From JAQCEJ01 sp046160425 (GTDB lineage: Bacteria; Planctomycetota; Planctomycetia; Planctomycetales; Planctomycetaceae), in NCBI GenBank assembly GCA_046160425.1, contig JBJXGP010000386.1, positions 1 to 6,941 of the forward strand: a stretch of DNA of 6,941 bases. The letters run 5' to 3'. Both the position numbers and the translations under genes were made by a program. Below, piece after piece: positions 1-5,926 of this stretch (position 1 is the first letter of the stretch; each line of letters opens with the position of its first letter). Below the pieces are notes generated by a model that was not told the DNA's origin, did not search any database, and saw only the letters and a program-made list of their open reading frames with translations.

Positions 1-968
1 CGGACGCGTCCGCCGTTCTGGATCGTCGATTTGAAGACGCTAAAGTCGCACGCGCCGGCGATTTCGCAGATATCGATGAGTTCCATGCCGAAGCGGAGAT
101 CGGGTTTGTCGGACCCGTATCGTTCCATGACTTCACGATGCGAGAACCGGGGAATCGGCAACTTCAGTTCGACTCCGCGAAGATCCTTCACCAATCGGGC
201 GAGCAGGCCGTCGATGGTCTGTAAAATATCTTCGCGCGTGACGAATGCCATCTCGACATCGATCTGCGTAAATTCGGGTTGGCGATCGGCACGCAGGTCT
301 TCATCGCGAAAACACCGGGCAATCTGCATATAACGGTCGAATCCGCCGATCATCAGAATCTGTTTGTACAACTGCGGAGACTGCGGCAGTGCGTAAAAAC
401 AGCCCTCGTGGACGCGGCTGGGAACGAGATAGTCGCGAGCCCCTTCGGGTGTGCTCCGTCCCATGATCGGCGTTTCGATTTCCAGAAACCCGTTCTCGTC
501 AAAATAGTCGCGAGTGATTTTCGTCATCTGATGGCGGAGAATCAGAGACTGCTGTAATTGGGGTCGGCGGAGATCCAGAAAGCGGTACTTGAGCCGCAGT
601 TCTTCGTTGGGCATGGTGGCCCCGTCCGGTTCGAACGGCGGCGTCTTGCTCTTGTTCAAGACGACGAGATCCTGCGCATGGAGTTCGACTTCTCCCGTGG
701 CGAGTTTGGCGTTGAACATGTCCGCGGGCCGCTGGACGATTTTGCCGGTGATCTGAATCACATCTTCGTAACGCAATCCCCGCGCGGTTTTCTGCGCGTC
801 GCTGCTGTCGCTGAGATCGAATTTGATCTGCGTCTTGCCGTACCGGTCGCGCAGGTCAATAAACACGATGCCGTGATGATCGCGGTACTTATCGACCCAG
901 CCGCATAATGTGGCGGTTTGCCCGGCATGCGAGCTGCGTAATTCTCCGCACGTATGAGTCCTTAACAC
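1..968 (-). CDS. aspS: Aspartyl-tRNA synthetase, N-terminal 322 residues (gene continues past left edge)
   Basis: Cytoplasmic class IIb aminoacyl-tRNA synthetase that charges tRNA-Asp with aspartate using ATP. The minus-strand frame is open for 322 codons and matches bacterial-type AspRS throughout. An OB-fold anticodon-binding domain spans about residues 1-105, with CGWVDKYRDHHG at 22-33 and ATGE at 90-93. Class II motif 1 follows (YRFLDLRRP at 128-136). Then come the aspartate/adenylate-site segments STPEGARDY (172-180) and QSPQLYK (196-202), motif 2 with FRDED at 220-224, and GSDKPDLRFG at 285-294 leading into the bacterial GAD insertion. Motif 3 lies outside the window; usual length is about 590 residues, so roughly 55% is present. 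The chosen start is GTG at 966-968, giving M-L-R-T-H-T-C-G-E-L-R, the usual family beginning. A GAAGGA ribosome site (977-982) sits 8 bases upstream. Residue 31 is His, a position linked to tRNA discrimination (see findings). The gene is divergent from the YTV-type gene. Confidence 0.97.
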   Translation of the reverse strand, partial: MLRTHTCGELRSSHAGQTATLCGWVDKYRDHHGIVFIDLRDRYGKTQIKFDLSDSSDAQKTARGLRYEDVIQITGKIVQRPADMFNAKLATGEVELHAQDLVVLNKSKTPPFEPDGATMPNEELRLKYRFLDLRRPQLQQSLILRHQMTKITRDYFDENGFLEIETPIMGRSTPEGARDYLVPSRVHEGCFYALPQSPQLYKQILMIGGFDRYMQIARCFRDEDLRADRQPEFTQIDVEMAFVTREDILQTIDGLLARLVKDLRGVELKLPIPRFSHREVMERYGSDKPDLRFGMELIDICEIAGACDFSVFKSTIQNGGRV

Positions 969-992
969 TATCCTTGTTCCTTCGTTGGGTGG

Positions 993-1015
993 CACTGGCG
1001 GCTTGTCCGCCAGTG
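993..1015. repeat. REP-like GC-rich palindrome in the aspS leader
   Basis: A perfect 9-bp inverted repeat, CACTGGCGG (993-1001) and CCGCCAGTG (1007-1015), with a 5-base loop. It lies only about 10 bases upstream of the aspS ribosome-binding site. Neither strand has a T-run after the stem, so it is not a standard intrinsic terminator. From memory, palindromes of this type (CACTGGCGG-ACAAG-CCGCCAGTG) recur many times in planctomycete genomes, which would make it a dispersed intergenic repeat. Only one copy is present in this window, so repetitiveness cannot be shown here. Confidence 0.6.
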
Positions 1016-1036
1016 TGAATACATTGACAACGTGAC

Positions 1037-1070
1037 AACAGGTGCTTTCATCAGATTTCAAAAACCTGTT
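1037..1070. repeat. 7-bp inverted repeat with 20-base loop in the aspS leader
   Basis: AACAGGT (1037-1043) pairs exactly with ACCTGTT (1064-1070). It lies between the predicted aspS -10 element and the REP-like palindrome, so it would be transcribed in the aspS leader. The long loop makes a stable RNA hairpin only moderately likely; the arms could instead be a spaced protein-binding site. No T-box or other known leader signature was recognised. Confidence 0.3.
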
Positions 1071-1080
1071 AAAGCCCTGT

Positions 1081-1109
1081 ATTGTAGCGGGTTCAAATTC
1101 GCTCTCGCA
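1081..1109 (-). promoter_or_regulatory. Candidate sigma-70-type promoter of aspS
   Basis: On the minus strand TTGCGA (1104-1109) and TACAAT (1081-1086) are separated by 17 bases, matching the -35 and -10 consensus at 4/6 and 5/6 positions. Transcription would start near 1074, giving a leader of about 105 bases before the aspS GTG. That leader would contain both inverted repeats listed below. The call rests on consensus matching only. Confidence 0.45.
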
Positions 1110-1406
1110 ATCTCGGATTGTCGCGATGAAGCGATTCCTGCAAGGATATACGAGAATCAGTCCCATCGAAAGGATGTATCTGATCGATTATGGGTTCGCA
1201 GCACCTTTTCGATCGATCAGCCGGTGCGTGAGTCATCGACGCATGAGTTCATCGTTGGAATATTTACAAATTGATCGCAGTCATTTGACGCGCATCATCC
1301 CATCGGCATTCGGGAACGGCGCGGCAACGGATTCGACAACAATCGCACAGCACTTCTAAGTGTTTACGCATGTCAGATTTGCATTCGCGACTTCAGTCAA
1401 ATTGCT
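1110..1406. other. Non-coding intergenic stretch with a 9-bp inverted repeat
   Basis: No convincing gene was found here. Open frames crossing the stretch lack a ribosome site and give low-complexity Ser/Arg/Ile-rich translations without a recognisable family. The one structured element is an exact inverted repeat, CTGATCGAT (1180-1188) and ATCGATCAG (1212-1220), with a 23-base spacer. A competing 5-bp pair, GCACC (1201-1205) with GGTGC (1223-1227), overlaps it, so the two foldings would be mutually exclusive. It could be an operator or chance pairing. Confidence 0.4.
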
Positions 1407-1453
1407 AAAAAAACGCTTGAAAAACTGTAAAAAATTCAAAATCGGCAAAATTT
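1407..1453. promoter_or_regulatory. Phased A-tracts (probable curved DNA / UP-like element)
   Basis: Five A-tracts lie at 1407-1413, 1420-1424, 1429-1434, 1438-1441 and 1447-1450, the last continuing into TTT. Their centres are about 8-12 bases apart, close to one helical turn, as expected for intrinsically bent DNA. They sit directly upstream of the weak promoter-like pair for the YTV-type gene, where RNA polymerase alpha-subunit contacts or a nucleoid protein would act. The tracts are seen in the sequence; bending and function are inferred. Confidence 0.4.
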
Positions 1454-1463
1454 GCAGACGCTA

Positions 1464-1492
1464 TTGACCCACCTTTCAGATTCGGTTAAACA
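1464..1492 (+). promoter_or_regulatory. Weak candidate promoter of the YTV-type gene
   Basis: TTGACC (1464-1469) matches the -35 consensus at 5 of 6 positions. The best -10 candidate is TAAACA (1487-1492) after 17 bases, only 3 of 6. The A-tracts immediately upstream could compensate for the poor -10. The leader to the start codon would be about 160 bases. Confidence 0.25.
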
Positions 1493-1646
1493 TCCCGCCA
1501 CACGACGGCTGTGACACCCATCGAAACCACGTCGCCCATCCAACGGAAACCTCGAAATTCGCCGTCGTTCTGATTGAGTTGAAACCGGGTCGGTTGCCCT
1601 TTCCGAATCACATCTCTCTTCCCCGCAAACCCAACTTGTCATTCGT

Positions 1647-1650
1647 AGGA
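1647..1650 (+). promoter_or_regulatory. Ribosome-binding site that decides the start of the YTV-type gene
   Basis: AGGA at 1647-1650 is only 2 bases from the first ATG (1653) but 8 bases from the second in-frame ATG (1659). The normal spacing therefore favours 1659, which also gives a cleaner signal-peptide n-region (M-N-G-S-V-R-P). Confidence 0.6.
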
Positions 1651-1658
1651 ACATGCCC

Positions 1659-2756
1659 ATGAACGGTAGTGTCCGTCCGCTCGTCTTTCTGTCGGGGCTG
1701 GCTTTCCTGGCCATGCCTCTTTCCCAGTCCCAGGCTCAATTCTACGGCGGCAATCCCTGCCAGTGCGTACAACCGGTGGTGCAATCGTGTTACCAGACGG
1801 TTCCGGTCACCGAGTACCGCACCGAAAAACAGACCGTGCAGCGCCCCATTTACGAAACTGCTTACGTCGATGAACCGGTCACCGAATATCGTCCGGTGAC
1901 CGAAGTCAAGACTGCGAGCATCCCCTACACCACCTATCAGGATGTGGTCGAATGTCAGACCATGCAACGCGATAACGGCCGTTGGGTCACGCAGTATCAT
2001 CCGCGGCAAATGGTTTCCGCCTGCCAATACGACGGAAGTCCGACGATCACAGGATGGCTGAACCGCTCTGCGTATTCGATCCGCAATTCGTTCAAACCCC
2101 GTTACACCGTCAGCCGGCAGTATGTCCCCAATGTCGTGGCGTACAACGTCCCGGTCACTCGCCGCATTCCGATTACCGCCTCGCGTCAGGTGAATTACAA
2201 CGTCACGCGCATGGTGCCGTATACCACGACGCGAAAGGTCGCCGTCAACAAGGTTCGCTATGAGACGGTTCAAGTGGACGTCGTGCGTCCCGTCACCGTG
2301 ATGCGGACCGTCCCCACGGGAACGAGCGTCGCGTATTCGTACTCGCCTTACGGATCGGCGACCGCGTTTGCTCCGAGTCCGGTTCCCGAAGCGAACACCG
2401 CTGAGTTGCAGAAAGTTCCGCAACGAACCGCCGATTCGTCCAACAACAACGGCACCTCGTCGAAGTTCACGCGTGAAAAAGACGGCGATGACGCCGATCA
2501 CGAATCATCGTCGACCGACAAGCTCATCAACGACAATCGGACGTTCACCAAGCCGATCGTCAAGGAACGGACCATACCGAAAGTCTCTCGCGAGGCGGAC
2601 GGTGACGCGTCGGGTTCCGTCGAACATTCCGTTGCTTTTCGTCCCTCCGTCCCTTCAGTTGTCCGGGTCAGTGGCTGGCGCGCTCGCCATCGTGGCAGTG
2701 ACGCCAAAGGACCGGAACTCGCTGCTCCCCAGGTCGAAATGGCCCGCAATCGTTAG
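1659..2756 (+). CDS. Secreted YTV-repeat-type protein (planctomycete cell-envelope protein)
   Basis: Predicted secreted protein of 365 residues. A Sec signal peptide covers about 1-27 (one Arg, hydrophobic core LVFLSGLAFLAMPL, cleavage near SQAQ/FYGG). The mature part has two blocks rich in Tyr, Thr, Val, Pro and Arg, at about 45-97 and 148-220. They contain imperfect repeats such as PVTEYR (49-54 and 73-78), PYTTY/PYTTT (89-93 and 187-191) and RYTVSR (148-153). Five cysteines lie in the first third (34, 36, 44, 99, 122). Residues about 250-330 are polar, charged and probably disordered. The pattern resembles the YTV family described from Rhodopirellula baltica, whose members were found in its cell-wall proteome. 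An envelope or structural role is inferred from that, not shown here. An enzymatic role is unlikely, since no catalytic motif is visible. The alternative start at 1653 adds two residues. The gene is monocistronic, ending at the terminator at 2976-3008. Confidence 0.8.
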   Translation: MNGSVRPLVFLSGLAFLAMPLSQSQAQFYGGNPCQCVQPVVQSCYQTVPVTEYRTEKQTVQRPIYETAYVDEPVTEYRPVTEVKTASIPYTTYQDVVECQTMQRDNGRWVTQYHPRQMVSACQYDGSPTITGWLNRSAYSIRNSFKPRYTVSRQYVPNVVAYNVPVTRRIPITASRQVNYNVTRMVPYTTTRKVAVNKVRYETVQVDVVRPVTVMRTVPTGTSVAYSYSPYGSATAFAPSPVPEANTAELQKVPQRTADSSNNNGTSSKFTREKDGDDADHESSSTDKLINDNRTFTKPIVKERTIPKVSREADGDASGSVEHSVAFRPSVPSVVRVSGWRARHRGSDAKGPELAAPQVEMARNR

Positions 2757-2914
2757 GCACCCATCTCTCAGGGTATCGCCTTCCGAGTTTTCTTGTCGAG
2801 TTGAACGCATTCAGATGAACTTTTTCACGGCATCTGATCAGGAGACACTCTACACACCCACCAGACGTTCGACACCAAATCTCTCCCGTCGAATGTAAAC
2901 TCTCTCTTCCCTCC

Positions 2915-2936
2915 GGAAATGTTTAACGACATTTCC
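2915..2936 (+). other. Hairpin in the 3' untranslated region of the YTV-type gene
   Basis: GGAAATG (2915-2921) pairs exactly with CATTTCC (2930-2936) around an 8-base loop. It lacks a T-run, so it is more likely an mRNA-stability or accessory structure upstream of the real terminator. Apart from this, the 219 bases between the stop codon and the terminator show no supported gene. Confidence 0.35.
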
Positions 2937-2975
2937 ACCAAAGTCTCTCTCCCTGGTTAAACGCATTTCCCTCGC

Positions 2976-3008
2976 GGCACCGGCTTCTGTCCGGTGCCCA
3001 TTTTTTTT
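2976..3008 (+). terminator. Strong intrinsic terminator after the YTV-type gene
   Basis: A perfect 8-bp GC-rich stem, GGCACCGG (2976-2983) and CCGGTGCC (2991-2998), with a 7-base loop. Two bases later come eight consecutive T residues (3001-3008). This is the textbook Rho-independent layout for plus-strand transcription. It separates the YTV-type gene from the esterase operon. Confidence 0.88.
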
Positions 3009-3155
3009 GGCATCGTCCGATTTTCTACTCTCGCGATCTACCCCGCACGCTTGCTCGGGGGAACAACATCCGTCATGCTGAGACTCATCATTGTGGAGTC
3101 GTTGCGGGTAACCGAGTCGTAGGAAACCCGGACAACGGGCGAGGGAATATTTTTC

Positions 3156-3161
3156 AGGGAG
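3156..3161 (+). promoter_or_regulatory. Ribosome-binding site of the esterase gene
   Basis: AGGGAG lies 7 bases before the ATG at 3169, and the peptide from that ATG begins with a good signal sequence. The 160 bases between the terminator and this start contain no other gene, and I could not pick a convincing -35/-10 pair in them. Confidence 0.65.
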
Positions 3162-3168
3162 TCATCCA

Positions 3169-4305
3169 ATGCCAACGCTGTTACGCACCATGTTTCTCGG
3201 TTTCATTCTGGGCGGGTTAACCTGTTCCCCTCTCGTCGCCGATGAACCGATCTCTCCCGAACGCGCCAAGGCCGACGGAGAAACTTTATGGTACGATGCG
3301 ACATTACTCGATGTCGAAGGGCGCGCCTGGACCGAACTCAAATCTCCTTACGATCGCTTACCCGCGAAGGCAGAAGGGGTCGTCCGTGATGCCGTCTGGG
3401 GGTTGAGCCAACATTCGGCGGGAATGAGCGTCCGCTTCCTCACCGATGCGGCTGCGTTTTCGGTCCGTTGGACGTTGATTTCCGATCGACTGGCGATGCC
3501 GCATATGCCGGCGACCGGTGTCAGCGGCGTCGATCTTTATGTCCGCAACAAAGACGGCGCCTGGCGCTGGCTCGGCGTGGGGCAACCGACGCAATTGACC
3601 AACACGGCCAATTTCAACGCGGACAATTCTCCGGAACTGCGCGAATTTCTGCTCTACCTTCCACTTTATAATGGTGTGTCTTCCGTCGAAATCGGTTTGC
3701 CGAAGGACGCGAAGCTCATCAAGGGATCCGCGTATCTCGAAGATCATGCGAAGCCGCTCGTGTTTTACGGGACGTCGATCACGCAGGGAGGGTGCGCGTC
3801 GCGGCCGGGAATGGTTCATACCTCGATCATCTCCCGCCGACTGGAACGGCCGGTGATCAATCTCGGATTTTCAGGCAACGGCCGTATGGAACCGGAAGTC
3901 GCCACGTTGATGGCCGAGATCGATGCTGCGGTGTACATCATCGATTGTCTTCCCAACATGAATGACGTTGACGTTGCAGCGAACGTCGCACCGCTGGTGA
4001 AAATTTTGCGGGAAGCTCATCCCGAGACTCCGATCCTGTTCGTCGAGGATCGTTCGTACTCGAATTCAACCGTGCTGCAATCGCCGCGCGTGCGCAACGA
4101 AACGAGCCGGGCGGCTTTGACAACGGAATATCAGAAATTGGTCGATCAGGGAGTTCAAGCCTTGTACTACCTCGACGGCGATACGCTGCTGGGGGCGGAT
4201 GGCGAGGATACTGTCGATGGATCGCATCCGACCGACCTGGGTTTCTGGCGACAGGCTAACGCCTTCGAAGAAGCACTGCGACCCATTCTGGAGACCGCCC
4301 GGTAG
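3169..4305 (+). CDS. Secreted SGNH/GDSL-type esterase with N-terminal GxDLY domain
   Basis: Predicted exported ester hydrolase of 378 residues, probably deacylating or deacetylating a carbohydrate-like substrate (substrate inferred from family habits, not visible). A signal peptide covers about 1-24, ending LVA/DEP. The N-terminal beta-rich domain, about 35-190, carries the GVDLY motif (120-124) that names the GxDLY family (PF14607 type). The SGNH catalytic domain, about 195-378 (GDSL family 3, PF14606 type), has all four blocks. They are YGTSITQGG with nucleophile Ser203, NLGFSGNG with oxyanion Gly233, DCLPNMN with Asn263, and DGSHPTDLGF with Asp350 and His353 completing the triad. Length and domain order are normal for the family, and no key residue is missing. 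It is the first gene of a two-gene operon with a membrane protein starting 6 bases after its stop codon. Confidence 0.9.
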   Translation: MPTLLRTMFLGFILGGLTCSPLVADEPISPERAKADGETLWYDATLLDVEGRAWTELKSPYDRLPAKAEGVVRDAVWGLSQHSAGMSVRFLTDAAAFSVRWTLISDRLAMPHMPATGVSGVDLYVRNKDGAWRWLGVGQPTQLTNTANFNADNSPELREFLLYLPLYNGVSSVEIGLPKDAKLIKGSAYLEDHAKPLVFYGTSITQGGCASRPGMVHTSIISRRLERPVINLGFSGNGRMEPEVATLMAEIDAAVYIIDCLPNMNDVDVAANVAPLVKILREAHPETPILFVEDRSYSNSTVLQSPRVRNETSRAALTTEYQKLVDQGVQALYYLDGDTLLGADGEDTVDGSHPTDLGFWRQANAFEEALRPILETAR

Positions 4306-4311
4306 TTGTGT

Positions 4312-5613
4312 ATGTCGACGCATCCAACCGTCCGCCAACTTCAATTGCCGAGTCTGCTGGGGTACTGGTGGAGCGTCTCGGGCTCGCTGCTGATGTTCGC
4401 GACGCTTCCCGTCTGGCGACCTGATACCGAATCACTGCTGCCGCGAATTCCGCTGGTCGGCTGGGGATTGTTCCTTCCCCTCTGGCTCGAATGGACGGCT
4501 CTCATCGGGAATTTTATCGGTTTGTTGCTCGCCGGTCTGGCGACGTATTATGATCGACGAACGACGTTCGGTTTCCTGATCTGGTTATTATCGACAGGGA
4601 TTCTGATCGTCGGAGATCAAGTGAGATTCCAGCCCTGGTGGATGCATCTGGCGATCTCCGGCTGGATCCTGACATTCTCGCAGCCGAAAACGGTTGCGCT
4701 GTGGTTGCGTCTGCTTCTCGCCGGCATCTATGGCTGGTCCGCATGGTCGAAGTGGGATTACAGTTTTCTGACGTCGCACGGCCGGGAATTGACCTCTGCA
4801 TTGTTTCAGTCCGTCGGCATGCCGATTGATTTCTCCCCGGCGACGTTGACCATTCTGGCATTGTTGCTCCCGCTCGGCGAAACTATTGCGGCGGCGATGT
4901 TGCTGTTCTCGCGGACACAACGTTATGGACTGTACGCCGCGCTGGTGATGCATTTGCTCCTGGGACTGGCATTGGGACCGACGGGGCTAAATCACAGTCG
5001 CGGGGTGCATATCTGGAATGCGGTCTGTATCGCTGAGTTATTATGCCTGATTGCTCTCATGCGGTGCGAAACGCGCGAAGTGCCGCCACTGACGACATCG
5101 CTGCGTGAGGTTGCGCGAAAAAACCGAATTGTGGCGACGGTTGTGATGTCGGCCTTGTTGTTTCCGATGTTGTCACCGTGGGGTTGGTGTGACCCGTGGT
5201 GTGCGTGGGAGTTGTACGCCTCGCGACCCGCTCGCGCGGAGTTGTACATCGACTACCGCAGACGCTCGGCGTTGCCTTCTCACGTGCGGCGATTCGTCGA
5301 TGCCGGGTCGGCAGCGCATCCCTGGTGCCGGGTGCGGATCGAAACATGGGCGTTGGAGGAGTACGCCGTCCCTCTTGCTCCGGGATGGCGACTTCCATTG
5401 GCCATTTCGAGTTCCCTCGCCGAAACATTCGGCTGGAAAAGTGAGTGTCGAGTAGAGATTTACGGTCCGGCAGATCGTTTTACCGGTCACAGGAGGAGAC
5501 GCACACTTCGAGGGGAAGAGGAGATTCAACAGGAACTGAAATCATTTCTCTTGAATGTCAGCCCTCGTTCGGTATCGGAACCGATCAAGGCGTCAGAGGA
5601 TGATCTTCAGTGA
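4312..5613 (+). CDS. Polytopic membrane protein, DoxX/MauE-like, with soluble C-terminal tail
   Basis: Integral inner-membrane protein of 433 residues with unknown biochemical role. I count about eight or nine hydrophobic segments (roughly 18-34, 50-78, 86-102, 110-122, 128-146, 177-200, 205-222, 234-251 and 272-290). A hydrophilic Arg/Trp-rich tail follows, about 291-433. Family-like marks include DQVRFQPW (102-109), the helix ending W-S-K-W (145-148), Glu190, M-H (213-214), G-P (222-223) and W-N (235-236). Together these recall DoxX/MauE/HTTM-like membrane proteins common in Planctomycetota; this is from memory and not a domain search. The ATG at 4312 was chosen. A TTG at 4306 would add only two residues and sits 12 bases from a GGAG (4290-4293). 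The start is 6 bases after the esterase stop, so translational coupling is likely, and a partner role in handling the esterase's product or in membrane/redox function is possible but unproven. Confidence 0.78.
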   Translation: MSTHPTVRQLQLPSLLGYWWSVSGSLLMFATLPVWRPDTESLLPRIPLVGWGLFLPLWLEWTALIGNFIGLLLAGLATYYDRRTTFGFLIWLLSTGILIVGDQVRFQPWWMHLAISGWILTFSQPKTVALWLRLLLAGIYGWSAWSKWDYSFLTSHGRELTSALFQSVGMPIDFSPATLTILALLLPLGETIAAAMLLFSRTQRYGLYAALVMHLLLGLALGPTGLNHSRGVHIWNAVCIAELLCLIALMRCETREVPPLTTSLREVARKNRIVATVVMSALLFPMLSPWGWCDPWCAWELYASRPARAELYIDYRRRSALPSHVRRFVDAGSAAHPWCRVRIETWALEEYAVPLAPGWRLPLAISSSLAETFGWKSECRVEIYGPADRFTGHRRRRTLRGEEEIQQELKSFLLNVSPRSVSEPIKASEDDLQ

Positions 5614-5749
5614 TATCGTGCAGAGATACCGTCAGCAACCTGAGACGGAATGCGGGGTTGCGAAGGCTTTGATTTCATCCATGAATCAGCTTGCATGTGT
5701 CGGCGTCGATTCGATTGTACAGAAGCAACCCATCTGTCGCACGGATTGA
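5600..5749 (+). CDS. Possible small ORF (49 residues) overlapping the end of the membrane-protein gene
   Basis: An ATG at 5600 opens a 49-codon frame ending in TGA, and the first 14 bases overlap the end of the membrane-protein gene. AAGG (5587-5590) lies 9 bases upstream, so coupled translation is possible. The product would be cytoplasmic, with a start M-I-F-S-D-I-V-Q-R-Y-R that could form an amphipathic helix and three Cys residues (18, 35, 46). I recognise no family, codon use is less GC-biased at third positions than in the neighbours, and it may simply be a chance frame. Confidence 0.22.
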   Translation: MIFSDIVQRYRQQPETECGVAKALISSMNQLACVGVDSIVQKQPICRTD

Positions 5750-5840
5750 TGAGCATTCGATCTTTTTCTCCTGTGAAATTCGGCTCGCCCAGTCACACAT
5801 CGTCGGTCAGTTCAGTGGATTGGCGAAGGGGGAACTGGGA

Positions 5841-5870
5841 TTGTCGCAAAGGGAGAAGCCGATCTATACT
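5841..5870 (+). promoter_or_regulatory. Candidate promoter of the SirB1-type gene
   Basis: TTGTCG (5841-5846) and TATACT (5865-5870) are separated by 18 bases, matching consensus at 4/6 and 5/6. The start point would be near 5877, giving a leader of about 50 bases. The rest of 5614-5905 holds the possible small ORF but no convincing terminator; only a weak 5-bp stem, CCGTC (5629-5633) with GACGG (5644-5648), was seen. Confidence 0.45.
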
Positions 5871-5926
5871 TGCATGTGATCGGGCAAGACAAGAAATTCT
5901 AGCGTATGCAGGGTGACGGGCATTTT

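Noticed and set aside
31..908. Plus-strand open frames across the first 900 bases
   Set aside because: They are antisense shadows of aspS, whose minus-strand frame shows all expected AspRS motifs.
993..1015. Reading the palindrome as an intrinsic terminator
   Set aside because: Neither strand has a T-run after the stem, and on the minus strand it precedes aspS instead of following a gene.
1024..1052. TTGACA at 1024-1029 as a plus-strand -35 element
   Set aside because: No acceptable -10 at 16-18 bases, and it lies far from any plus-strand gene.
1032..1359. Plus-strand open frames in the divergent intergenic region
   Set aside because: No ribosome-binding site, low-complexity translation, no family resemblance, and they overlap the predicted aspS promoter and leader.
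1608..2501. Long minus-strand frame opposite the YTV-type gene
   Set aside because: Its Arg/Gly/Asp-rich translation is typical of an antisense shadow; the plus-strand frame has a signal peptide, ribosome site and downstream terminator.
2368..2898. Alternative plus-strand frame over the end of the YTV-type gene, possibly signalling a frameshift
   Set aside because: Its translation is Arg/Pro/Ser-rich shadow sequence, and the main frame reads on to a sensible stop, so no frameshift is needed.
2816..2898. 27-codon ORF in the 3' untranslated region before the terminator
   Set aside because: No ribosome-binding site and no recognisable product.
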